Positions 27,701 through 35,924 of a stretch of 64,000 bases of DNA are shown here, in pieces. The stretch lies in the NCBI RefSeq assembly GCF_014653115.1, contig NZ_BNAD01000006.1, positions 62,001 to 126,000 of the forward strand. The letters are read 5' to 3'. Positions within the stretch are counted from its first letter, which is position 1. Each line of letters begins with the position of its first letter. The notes under the pieces are model-generated. The model saw only the letters and a program-made list of their open reading frames with translations, did not search any database and was not told the DNA's origin. The stretch is from Nocardioides flavus (ex Wang et al. 2016). Lineage in GTDB: Bacteria; Actinomycetota; Actinomycetes; Propionibacteriales; Nocardioidaceae. The translations under genes and the position numbers were made by a program.

Positions 27701-29636
27701 TGAAGCCGTCGATCTCGTTGTAGCCGTCCCAGACGGCGCGCAGCGCCTCGGCGAACAGGGTCCGCTCGTGGGGCGACAGGGCGCGGCCGTGGCGCAGGCC
27801 GAACTCGTAGATGTGGGTGGAGCGGCCCAGCCCGGACAGCTCGTAGGGGCGCTCGTCGACGACCTCCACGCCCATCGAGGTGAGCATCGGCAGCACCGCG
27901 CTCAGCGACAGCGGCTCCCCGACCCGGAAGACCTTGAGCCGCGACTCGCCACGGCGGTAGACGCCGGCCTGCTGGTCCTGGTCGAAGAGCGCGAGGTCGA
28001 TGCCCTCGTCGCCCTCGATCGCCTCGATCCGGCCGAGGTCGGCCGAGCCGCGGGAGGGCTCGAAGTCCTCCTTGTAGGCCTCGGGGAACGCGTCGGCCCA
28101 CGCACGCGCGAGCTGCGAGCCGCGGTCCACGCCGTACTCGGCGACGACGGCCGCCATGAAGTCGTCGCGCCAGGAGCGCGAGGCCTCCATCAGGCGTCGC
28201 TCGAGGTCGGCGACGTCGATCGCGGGGACCTGGGCACCCTTGGGCGGGTGGACGACGAAGTGCACGCGGGCCGTGGTCGACTCGTTGACCCGGGCGGTGA
28301 ACTCGACGTGCTCGCCGCCGAGCTGCTCGCGCAGGATGTCGGAGAACTTCTCGCGCACGGCGGTGCTGTAGCGGTCGCGGGGAAGGTAGACGAGCACCGA
28401 GACGTAGCGGCCGTAGGTGTCGCGGCGGACGAACGCCCGCAGCTGGCGGCGCTCGCGGGCGCTCATCACGTCCTGCGCGACGGGCGCGAGCTCGTCGGGC
28501 GAGGTGTGGAAGAGCTCGTCGCGGGGGTAGTTCTCCAGCGTGTCCATCAGCGCCTTGCCCGCGTGGCTGCGGGGGTCGAAGCCGGCGTGGCGCATGACCT
28601 CGGCGACCTTCTCGCGCAGCACCGGGATCCGGTTCACCGACTCGGTGTAGGCCGCGCTGGAGAACAGGCCGAGGAAGCGGCGCTCGCCGACGACCTCGCC
28701 GTCGGGGCCGAACGTCTTGACCCCGACGTAGTCGAGGTAGGCCGGACGGTGCACGGTCGCGCGGGAGTTGGCCTTGGCCAGCACCAGGAGCTTCTTCTCC
28801 CGGGCCTTGGTCTTGACCACCGGAGGAAGCTTGGCGAACGAGCTGGAGAGGTCCTGGTCGTGGCGCAGGATGCCGAGCCCGGTGGCGGGCACGGCGCGCA
28901 GCCCGCACTCGTCCGGGGCGCCCTCGACGGCCTCGAGGAGGTACTCGCGGTAGCCGAGGAAGGTGAAGTGGTCGTCGGCGAGCCAGGTGAGGAACTCACG
29001 GCCCTGGCGCAGCTCGTCGGCCGGCAGCGGCGGCGGGTCCTGGTCGAGCTCGGCGACCACGGCGAGGGCCTGGGCGTGCATCTTCTCCCAGTCCTCGACG
29101 GACTCGCGCACGTCGCGCAGGACCCGCTGCAGGCCCTCGGTGATCTCGGCGTCCTCGTCGTCGTCGGTGCGGTCGACCTCGACGTGCATCCACGACTCGG
29201 CACCTGCCCGCGACCCGGCCTCCGGCTCGTGGGCGTGCACGTGCTGGAGCTCGCCGGTGATGTCGCGCTCGACGTCGAACTGGGGGTGGAAGACCGCGTG
29301 CACGGTGTGCCCGAGCCGGTTGAGCTCCATGGTCACCGAGTCGACGAGGAAGGGCATGTCGTCGGTGACGACCTCGACGACGGAACGTCCCGAGGCCGAC
29401 CAGCCGGAGTCGGCGATCGTGGGCGTCACGACCCGTACGGCTGCCGTGCCCTGCGGCCGTGACACGGCGAGCTCGCGGTGCGAGGCCACGGCACCGAGCA
29501 GGTCCTCGGGCGAGCGCTCCGCCACGTCCTCCGGCGCCACGTGCCGGTAGTAGGCACGCAGCAGGTCGCCCCACTCCGGACGGGCCTCCGTCGCTGCGTC
29601 GAGCTGTCGGTCCTTGGTCTCCTCAGGCGTCGCCAC
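24783..29636 (-). CDS. gdh: NAD-dependent glutamate dehydrogenase, large (1600-residue) class
   Basis: This 1617-residue enzyme oxidises glutamate to 2-oxoglutarate and ammonia with NAD. It belongs to the very large class first known from Streptomyces (about 180 kDa), with long N-terminal regulatory ACT-like segments (about 1-700), the catalytic region around 740-1250 ([35 protein letters not shown] and [14 protein letters not shown]), and a helical C-terminal extension. The GTG start gives a normal family length. It is a single-gene unit with a 148-base gap upstream. It links amino-acid catabolism with the P5C dehydrogenase gene nearby, which makes glutamate. A long reading frame on the opposite strand is only a codon-bias shadow. 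Confidence 0.96.
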   Translation of the reverse strand: [1617 protein letters not shown]

Positions 29637-29784
29637 GCTCCGACCCTAGACCCATGTGTGACCCTCACGACACGGGGTCCTCCCGGCGCGCCGAGCGCCT
29701 GTCTGGGCCATGATGGGCGCCTGGTCCGGACCCCTGTCCGGCGCCTCCCCGACGCCCGACGACGACACAGGATGCGGTGGCCCG

Positions 29785-30255
29785 ATGAGCACGAAGATCA
29801 CCAAGCAGATGGCCTACGACGCCCCGGCCGAGGCCGTCGTCGCGATGCTCGACGACGTCGCGTTCCGCGAGGAGGTCCTCGTCCGGCAGAAGGTGGTGCG
29901 TGGCTCGGCCAGCGTCGACGGCGACGTCGTGCGGATCGAGCAGGTGCGCTCGGGCCACGACCTGCCGTCCTTCGCCCGCAAGTTCGCCGGCGACGAGATC
30001 GTCGTCGTGCAGACCGAGACCTGGACGTCGCCCACCTCGTGCGACGTCGAGATCGCGATCCCCGGCAAGCCCGGGGAGGCGGTGGGCACGATCGAGCTCG
30101 TCGAGTCGGGCAGCACGACCGTGCAGGTCGTCGACCTCGACCTCAGCGTGCGCATCCCCCTGGTGGGCGGCAAGATCGAGGGTCTCGTCGCTGGGCTGTT
30201 CTCCGACGCCCTCGACGTCGAGCACCGCGTCGGCAAGGAGTGGCTCAGCCGCTGA
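29785..30255 (+). CDS. DUF2505 family protein (SRPBCC-like fold)
   Basis: This 156-residue soluble protein opens with M-S-T-K-I-T-K-Q-M-A-Y-D-A-P and reads as a helix-grip (SRPBCC/START-like) domain, matching the actinobacterial DUF2505 family, whose function is not known. Such folds bind hydrophobic ligands. The start at 29785 begins with the first conserved strand; the open frame upstream is probably untranslated, though AGGA lies a little far away. Its stop overlaps the end of a small membrane protein gene on the other strand by eleven bases. Confidence 0.8.
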   Translation: MSTKITKQMAYDAPAEAVVAMLDDVAFREEVLVRQKVVRGSASVDGDVVRIEQVRSGHDLPSFARKFAGDEIVVVQTETWTSPTSCDVEIAIPGKPGEAVGTIELVESGSTTVQVVDLDLSVRIPLVGGKIEGLVAGLFSDALDVEHRVGKEWLSR

Positions 30256-30454
30256 GGTCCGTGCGCTCGCTCTCCTGATCGTCGGCCACGGCGGCGTCCT
30301 CCTTGCGGCGCCGCCACAGCACGAACCCGAGGACGACGAACGGACCGAAGGCCAGCAGGAGGGTCAGCGCCTGCTCGAAGGGGTGCAGGGCACCCATGTG
30401 CCACGACGCGACGTGGGGGAGGACGAGGGCGACCACGCCCCCATCCTCCCCCAC
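30245..30454 (-). CDS. Small single-helix membrane protein
   Basis: The frame encodes up to 69 residues with one clear membrane helix (TLLLAFGPFVVLGFVLW) followed by R-R-R-K and an acidic tail, so the C-terminus is likely cytoplasmic. The more natural start may be ATG 30397 (M-G-A-L-H-P-F-E-Q), giving 50 residues. Its end overlaps the DUF2505 gene in opposite orientation. No function is recognised. Confidence 0.6.
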   Translation of the reverse strand: MGEDGGVVALVLPHVASWHMGALHPFEQALTLLLAFGPFVVLGFVLWRRRKEDAAVADDQESERTDLSG

Positions 30455-30473
30455 GTACGACCGGGTCCCGACG

Positions 30474-32102
30474 TCAGCCCTGGTGCGGGTAGTGGTGGTC
30501 CTTCGGCGGCACGAAGGTCTCCTTGATGGAGCGGGGCGAGGTCCAGCGCAGCAGGTTGACCGCGGCGCCGGCCTTGTCGTTGGTGCCCGACGCGCGGCCG
30601 CCGCCGAAGGGCTGCTGGCCGACGACGGCGCCGGTGGGCTTGTCGTTGATGTAGAAGTTGCCCGCGGCGAAGCGCAGCGTCATCCGCGCCCAGCGGATCG
30701 CAGCGCGGTCCTGGGCGATGATCGCGCCGGTGAGGGCGTACGGGGCGAACGACTCCATCTGCTCCACGACCTGCTCGAACCGGTCGTCGTCGTAGACGTG
30801 GACGGCGAGGATCGGGCCGAAGTACTCGTCGGAGAACATCTGGTCGGTCGGGTCGGTGGACTCCACGATCGTGGGCCTCACGAAGTAGCCGACCGAGTCG
30901 TCGACCTGCCCGCCGGCGAGCACGGTGAGGTGCTTCTGCCGCTTGGCACGCGCGATCGCCGCCTTGTGCTTGGCGAAGGCCCGGTCGTCGATGACCGCGC
31001 CCATGAAGTTCGTGAGGTCGGTGACGTCACCCATCGCGAGCGCCTCGGTGTCGGCGATCAGCTGGTCCTTGATCTTCGCCCACACCGACTTGGGCACGTA
31101 GGCACGCGAGGCCGCGGAGCACTTCTGGCCCTGGAACTCGAACGCGCCGCGGATCATCGCCACGCGCAGCACGTCGGGGTCGGCGCTGGGGTGGGCGACG
31201 ATGAAGTCCTTGCCCCCGGTCTCGCCCACGATGCGCGGGTAGGAGCGGTAGCCGGTGATGTTCTCCCCGACCGTGCGCCACAGGTGCTGGAAGGTCGGGG
31301 TGGAGCCGGTGAAGTGGATCCCGGCGAGGTCGCGGTGCGCCAGCGCCACCTTCGAGACGTCGAGGCCGTCGCCGGGCAGCATGTTGATCACGCCGGGCGG
31401 CATGCCGGCCTCCTCGAGCAGCTCCATCGTCAGCGACGCGGCCAGCTGCTGGGTCGGCGACGGCTTCCAGATCACCGTGTTGCCCATCAGCGCCGGGGCG
31501 GTGGGCAGGTTGCCCGCGATCGCGGTGAAGTTGAACGGCGTGATCGCGTAGACGAAGCCCTCGAGCGGGCGGTGGTCGGTGCGGTTCCAGATGCCGGGGC
31601 TGTTGGCGATCGGCTGGTCGGTGAGGATCTGCTTGGCGTAGTGGACGTTGAACCGCCAGAAGTCGATCAGCTCGCACGCCGCGTCGATCTCGGCCTGGAA
31701 CGCCGTCTTGGACTGCCCGAGCATCGTCGCCGCGTTGAGGGTCTGGCGCCACGGACCGGCCAGGAGGTCGGCGGCCTTGAGCAGGATCGCGCACCGCTCG
31801 TCGAACGGCATCGCCCGCCACGCCGGCGCGGCGTCGGCGGCGGCCTTGATGGCGGCCTCGGCGTCCTTGGTCGTGGAGTTCTTCAGCGTGCCCAGCACAT
31901 GGGCGTGGTCGTGCGGCTGGACGACCTTGATCTCCGCTCCCCCACCGTTGCGGCGCTTGCCGCCGACCACGGCCCGGAACGTCTGCTGCTTCTTCTCCAG
32001 CCGCGCCAGCTCCGCGACGAGCGCCTCGCGCTCCGCACTGCCGGGGGCGTACGTCAGGTTCGGCTCGTTGGTGGGGGCCGGCGGAAAGGTGATCGCGTCC
32101 AT
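30474..32102 (-). CDS. pruA: L-glutamate gamma-semialdehyde (1-pyrroline-5-carboxylate) dehydrogenase
   Basis: This aldehyde dehydrogenase oxidises glutamate semialdehyde to glutamate with NAD, the second step of proline and arginine breakdown. The 542-residue length matches the actinobacterial single-function enzyme. It shows the Rossmann segment ITPFNFTAIAGNLPTAPAL, general base Glu294 in GETGGKDF, catalytic Cys328 in QGQKCSAASR and the closing NDKPTGAVVGQQPFGG. The ATG at 32102 starts the conserved M-D-A-I-T-F-P-P opening. No proline dehydrogenase gene lies adjacent, which is unusual for this family and suggests putB is elsewhere. Confidence 0.94.
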   Translation of the reverse strand: MDAITFPPAPTNEPNLTYAPGSAEREALVAELARLEKKQQTFRAVVGGKRRNGGGAEIKVVQPHDHAHVLGTLKNSTTKDAEAAIKAAADAAPAWRAMPFDERCAILLKAADLLAGPWRQTLNAATMLGQSKTAFQAEIDAACELIDFWRFNVHYAKQILTDQPIANSPGIWNRTDHRPLEGFVYAITPFNFTAIAGNLPTAPALMGNTVIWKPSPTQQLAASLTMELLEEAGMPPGVINMLPGDGLDVSKVALAHRDLAGIHFTGSTPTFQHLWRTVGENITGYRSYPRIVGETGGKDFIVAHPSADPDVLRVAMIRGAFEFQGQKCSAASRAYVPKSVWAKIKDQLIADTEALAMGDVTDLTNFMGAVIDDRAFAKHKAAIARAKRQKHLTVLAGGQVDDSVGYFVRPTIVESTDPTDQMFSDEYFGPILAVHVYDDDRFEQVVEQMESFAPYALTGAIIAQDRAAIRWARMTLRFAAGNFYINDKPTGAVVGQQPFGGGRASGTNDKAGAAVNLLRWTSPRSIKETFVPPKDHHYPHQG

Positions 32103-32147
32103 GCCGCTGATCGTGTCAGAGACGGGCGTACGCCTCAAAGCAGCAGG

Positions 32148-32492
32148 TCAGTCTGCCCCGAGGAGTGCGCCGACCTCCTGCGTGGCCCACCAGGCCAGGT
32201 CGTCGTCGGGATCCGCGTCGTCCTCGCTGTCCACGTGGACAGCCACCACGTCGCGCCAGGTCGCGGACGCCGCGACGTCCGCGGTCTCCACCACCACCAC
32301 CACCCGACGCCGCCTCCCGTCGGGCAACCCCGCCACGAGCTCGGCGGAGGCGTCGGCGGCCGTCATCAGCGCGGCGTACTCGCTCTCCTCGCCGTCGTCG
32401 GCGGCGACCACCGCGTCGACGAGCCGCGGGCCGGCGGCCTCCCAGTCCTCGGCGAGGAGGACCAGCGTCGAGGGGGCGTAGCGCCGGGTCAC
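32148..32492 (-). CDS. DUF6912-like hypothetical protein
   Basis: This 114-residue soluble protein (opening V-T-R-R-Y-A-P-S-T-L, ending ATQEVGALLGAD) contains a central VVVVVETADVAA strand and an acidic helix EDDADPDDDLAWWA. It resembles short actinobacterial hypothetical proteins grouped as DUF6912; function unknown. Its GTG overlaps the acyltransferase stop by four bases (GTGA), so it is translated with that gene. Confidence 0.65.
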   Translation of the reverse strand: MTRRYAPSTLVLLAEDWEAAGPRLVDAVVAADDGEESEYAALMTAADASAELVAGLPDGRRRRVVVVVETADVAASATWRDVVAVHVDSEDDADPDDDLAWWATQEVGALLGAD

Positions 32493-34006
32493 GGCCTGCC
32501 CGCCTTGCTCCCGGTCTTGCTCCCGGTCTTGCTCCCGGCCTTGCCGGTCGACCTGCCGCCCGACCTCGTGGGCGCTGCGCGCTTGCGTCCGCGCGGCGCG
32601 CGCGGCCGGCTGTCGGAAGCGGAGTCCTTGAGCTCCTCCAGCGCCTCGAGCACGCACTGACCGAGGGTGTCGGCGTCGGGCACGGCGTCGCGGTCGGTGG
32701 TGATGCCGTAGAACACGCCGCCGTCGTAGGACGTCACCCCGATGGCGAGCGGGTGGTCGGGCAGCAGCGGGTGGACCGGGTAGGACTCCAGCATCCGCGC
32801 ACCGTCGGCGTACAGCGGGAACTGCGGACCGGGAACGTTGGTGATCGACACGTGGAACCCGTGGCGCAGCTCGGCTGCGGCGAGGCGGGAGCCGAGGGCG
32901 TGGAACGTGGTCGGGGCGAAGCCGGAGATGCCGGAGAGCCGCCGGGCCGAGACGTTGCGGCCGTTGTCGCGGTGGGCCCGGAGGTCGTAGCTGACCTGGT
33001 GCAGGCGTACGACCGGGCTGGGCTCGCTGATCGGCAGGTTCACCACGTGGCCGGTGACCTGGCTGCCGAGCGAGGTCGCCTCGAGCTCGTCGTCGATGAC
33101 CGACATCGGCACGAAGGCCTTGATCGCCTTGAGCCCCGCCATCGACTCCGCCCGCGTCATCAGCCAGCCCCGCAGGCCGCCGGCGAGGGTGGCGAGGATG
33201 ACGTCGTTGACGGTGCCGCCGTGAACCTCGCGGATCGCGCGGTAGTCGGCGAGCTCGGTGTGCACGGTGACGAAGCGACGCTGCTGCGAGAGCCGCCGGT
33301 GGACCGGGGTGGCGTGCACCGGTCCGCGCCCGGCGAGCGCGTGGGCGACCTCTGCCACCCTGGCGCCTGAGGCGGACGCCCGACGACCCAGGGCCTCGGC
33401 GTTGGCGCGGGCGGTCAGCCATGCCGTGCTGGGCCGCTCGAGGCTGTCGGTGAGCGCGTCGAGCGCCGCCGCCACCGGGCCGGCCGTACGCCGGGGGCGC
33501 CAGTCGTCGTCGTGCCCCAGGGTGGAGCGGTCGGGGGACGTGTCGAGCAGGACCTGTCCGATGTCGACGGTCTCGCGGCCGTCGACCAGGATCTGGTGGC
33601 TCTTGGCCAGCAGGGCGACGCGTCCGTGCTCGAGTCCTTCCACGAAGTAGCACTCCCACAGCGGTCGGCTGCGGTCGAGCGGGCGGGACGCGATGCGGGC
33701 GACCAGCTCGCGCAGCTGGTCCATCGAGCCGGGACGGGGCAGCGCCGAGCGGCGTACGTGGTAGCCGAGGTCGAAGTTCTCGTCGTCCACCCAGGCGGGG
33801 TTGGCCAACCGCCCCGGAACGAGCTGCAGGCGCTGGCGGTAGCGCGGCACGAACGCGATCCGGTCGGCGATCAGCTCCACCAGCCGGTCGTGGTCGAAAC
33901 CGGAGGTTCCCGGGTCGAAGATCTCCACCGTGGCGTTGTGCATGGGCGTCGTGGGGGACTCTGCGGCCAGGATGGCCAGGTCCCGCGGCCGGAGCCGCTC
34001 ACTCAT
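32489..34006 (-). CDS. Wax ester synthase/diacylglycerol acyltransferase (WS/DGAT) family protein with altered active site
   Basis: Members esterify diacylglycerol or fatty alcohols with acyl-CoA to make storage lipid. This 505-residue protein has the expected opening (LRPRDLAILAAESPTTPMHNATVEIF), the PLWECYF block at about 115-121 and the NDVILATLAGGLRGWL block at mid-length. The active-site motif HHxxxDG is instead SHQILVDG (residues 136-143): the catalytic second histidine is glutamine (Q138). Activity is therefore uncertain. The C-terminus is a basic tail built from three 12-base repeats. It is the first gene with the DUF6912-like gene behind it. Confidence 0.85.
   Translation of the reverse strand: MSERLRPRDLAILAAESPTTPMHNATVEIFDPGTSGFDHDRLVELIADRIAFVPRYRQRLQLVPGRLANPAWVDDENFDLGYHVRRSALPRPGSMDQLRELVARIASRPLDRSRPLWECYFVEGLEHGRVALLAKSHQILVDGRETVDIGQVLLDTSPDRSTLGHDDDWRPRRTAGPVAAALDALTDSLERPSTAWLTARANAEALGRRASASGARVAEVAHALAGRGPVHATPVHRRLSQQRRFVTVHTELADYRAIREVHGGTVNDVILATLAGGLRGWLMTRAESMAGLKAIKAFVPMSVIDDELEATSLGSQVTGHVVNLPISEPSPVVRLHQVSYDLRAHRDNGRNVSARRLSGISGFAPTTFHALGSRLAAAELRHGFHVSITNVPGPQFPLYADGARMLESYPVHPLLPDHPLAIGVTSYDGGVFYGITTDRDAVPDADTLGQCVLEALEELKDSASDSRPRAPRGRKRAAPTRSGGRSTGKAGSKTGSKTGSKAGRP
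32504..32539. repeat. Three 12-base tandem repeats in the acyltransferase tail
   Basis: The unit cttgctcccggt occurs three times head to tail (the last ends in c). In frame it encodes G-S-K-T repeated near the C-terminus of the WS/DGAT-like protein. Being in frame, gain or loss of units would only change the length of the basic tail. Confidence 0.75.
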
Positions 34007-34092
34007 GGGTCGCCCCTTCCTGAGGCCGGGTCATCGATCCTTCATCCCGCATGGGATTCTGGCAGAGCCCCAGAACCGCCGAAGGAGATGCC

Positions 34093-34548
34093 TTGTCCGC
34101 TCGTGCCCTCGCCCGCCTCGCCCCCGTCGTCCTCGTCCTCGCCGCGGGACTCTCCGCGTGCGGCGGCGACGAGGAACCGGCCCCCGCGGACACGTCGCAG
34201 ACCACCTCCACCGACGAGACGGCCGCCCCCGAGGACGACGCGACGTCCACGCCCACCGACGACGCGACGACCGCCCCCGAGGACGACACGGTCGCCGTCA
34301 CGGTGACGCGCGAGGGCGGCGACTTCACCCCCAACGGCGAGCGCGTCGAGCTCGGCGTCGGCCAGACGCTCGTGCTCACCATCGACGCCGACGAGGCCGG
34401 CGAGCTCCACGTCCACAGCACGCCGGAGCAGGACATCGCCTACGGGGCGGGCACCTCCGAGCACGAGATCACGGTGGACCGGCCCGGCGTCGTCGAGGTC
34501 GAGAGCCACGACCCCGACCTCGTCCTGCTCCAGCTCGAGGTCCGCTGA
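34093..34548 (+). CDS. Cupredoxin-like lipoprotein
   Basis: This 151-residue lipoprotein has a signal peptide ending in the lipobox LSAC (V-L-A-A-G-L-S-A-C-G-G), a linker of about 45 residues rich in Asp, Thr and Ala, and a single beta-sandwich domain (about 75-151). That domain resembles cupredoxin-like or plastocyanin-like modules with ELHVHS and EHEITVDRPGVVEVESHD. A full type 1 copper set (Cys plus two His plus Met) is not present. It starts with TTG: GAAGGAG at 34081-34087 sits five bases before it and no in-frame ATG fits. It lies two bases before the membrane protein gene. Confidence 0.72.
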   Translation: MSARALARLAPVVLVLAAGLSACGGDEEPAPADTSQTTSTDETAAPEDDATSTPTDDATTAPEDDTVAVTVTREGGDFTPNGERVELGVGQTLVLTIDADEAGELHVHSTPEQDIAYGAGTSEHEITVDRPGVVEVESHDPDLVLLQLEVR

Positions 34549-34550
34549 GC

Positions 34551-35903
34551 GTGTCGCTCACCAGCACGGTCCCCGCAGGCGTGGGCGGCGCGGTCTCCGC
34601 GCACGGCCTCGGGGGCGCCAAGGACCTGCCGATCCCCTCCGAGCTCGCCATCGCCGGAGCGGTCGCGGCCCTCGTCATCTCGTTCACGGTGCTCGCCGTC
34701 GCCTGGCGCGAGCCCCGCTACGACGCCGCCACCAGCGGACGGCGCGCCCCTGAGTGGCTCGACCGACTCGTGTCCTCGACGGCGCTGACCGTGGCGGCAC
34801 GCACCTTCGGGATGGTGGCCTTCCTCTACGTCGGGGCGGCCGCGGTCCTCGGCCAGGACACCCTGATCAACCCGTTCCTCGGCACCTTCTACGTGCTGCT
34901 GTGGGTCGGGTTGGTCCCCGCCTCGCTGCTCCTCGGGCCCGTCTTCCGGGCGATCAGTCCGGCGCGCACCATCAGCACGCTGTTCTCCAAGGTCTCCGGC
35001 GCCCCGCCGGGCGAGGGCCTGTACGCCTACCCCGCCCGCCTCGGCTACTGGCCGGCGGCGGCCGGCCTGTTCGCCTTCGTGTGGCTCGAGCTCGTCTACC
35101 CGAGCTCCACGGACCTCGGCCCGGTGCGCCTGTGGTGCGCGGCCTACCTCGGGATCATGCTGGTGGGGTCTGCCCTCTTCGGCACGACCTTCCTGGCCCG
35201 CGCCGACCCTTTCGAGGTCTACTCATCGCTGGTCGCCAAGCTGTCGGTCTGGGGCCGGCGAGACGGTCGCCTGGTGCTGCGCAGCCCGCTGGCCAACCTC
35301 GACACCGTGGTGGCCCGCCCCGGGCTGGTCGCCGTGGTGGCCGTGCTCTTCGGCAGCACCGCCTTCGACTCCTTCCGTGAGTCGACGGCCTGGCTCGGCG
35401 TGGTGCAGGAGATGTCGGTGCCGCGGGTGCTGCCCGACTCCCTCGCGCTGGTCGTCTTCTGCGCCGGGGTCGGGCTGGTGCTGGCGGCTGCGACCATGGC
35501 GACCGGTGTCACCGACTCCACTCCCCGGCGGGCGCTGCCGGACCTGTTCGCCCACTCCGTGGTGCCGATCATCGTCGGCTACATCGTGGCCCACTACCTG
35601 ACCTACTTCGTCGAGTACGGCCAGCAGACCATCATCCAGCTCAGCGACCCGTTCACGCGCGGCGACGACTACCTCGGCACGGCGGACCTGCAGGTCAACT
35701 ACTGGCTGTCGATGCACCCGACCTTCCTCGCCGTCACCAAGGTCGTGGCGGTGGCCGTCGGCCACGTCGTCGGCGTGGTCGCCGCGCACGACCGTGCGGT
35801 CAGGCTGCTACCGCGGAACCACCAGCTGACGGGCCAGCTGCCGCTGCTCCTCGCGATGGTGGGCTTCACCGTGGGCGGTCTGTACCTGCTGTTCGCCGCC
35901 TGA
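34551..35903 (+). CDS. Polytopic membrane protein of unknown function paired with the cupredoxin-like lipoprotein
   Basis: This protein of 450 residues has about ten hydrophobic helices, beginning with one near residues 32-51, and several conserved-looking loops (WREPRYDAATSGRRAPEW, FRAISPARTISTLFSKVSG, YGQQTIIQLSDPFTRGDDY). The N-terminal 30 residues, before the first helix, carry no clear signal. It resembles uncharacterised actinobacterial membrane proteins and I cannot assign a reaction. GTG 34551 follows the lipoprotein stop by two bases, so both are translationally coupled. A role with the lipoprotein in metal or redox handling at the membrane is a guess from the pairing only. Confidence 0.75.
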   Translation: MSLTSTVPAGVGGAVSAHGLGGAKDLPIPSELAIAGAVAALVISFTVLAVAWREPRYDAATSGRRAPEWLDRLVSSTALTVAARTFGMVAFLYVGAAAVLGQDTLINPFLGTFYVLLWVGLVPASLLLGPVFRAISPARTISTLFSKVSGAPPGEGLYAYPARLGYWPAAAGLFAFVWLELVYPSSTDLGPVRLWCAAYLGIMLVGSALFGTTFLARADPFEVYSSLVAKLSVWGRRDGRLVLRSPLANLDTVVARPGLVAVVAVLFGSTAFDSFRESTAWLGVVQEMSVPRVLPDSLALVVFCAGVGLVLAAATMATGVTDSTPRRALPDLFAHSVVPIIVGYIVAHYLTYFVEYGQQTIIQLSDPFTRGDDYLGTADLQVNYWLSMHPTFLAVTKVVAVAVGHVVGVVAAHDRAVRLLPRNHQLTGQLPLLLAMVGFTVGGLYLLFAA

Positions 35904-35924
35904 CGGAGGGCAGCGCAGCTCCGG

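Noticed and set aside
24981..29462. 1493-codon open frame on the plus strand opposite the glutamate dehydrogenase gene
   Set aside because: Its composition is the Val/Gly/Leu/Asp/Arg-rich pattern of an antisense frame in GC-rich DNA. It has no recognisable domain, whereas the minus-strand protein is a full-length known enzyme.
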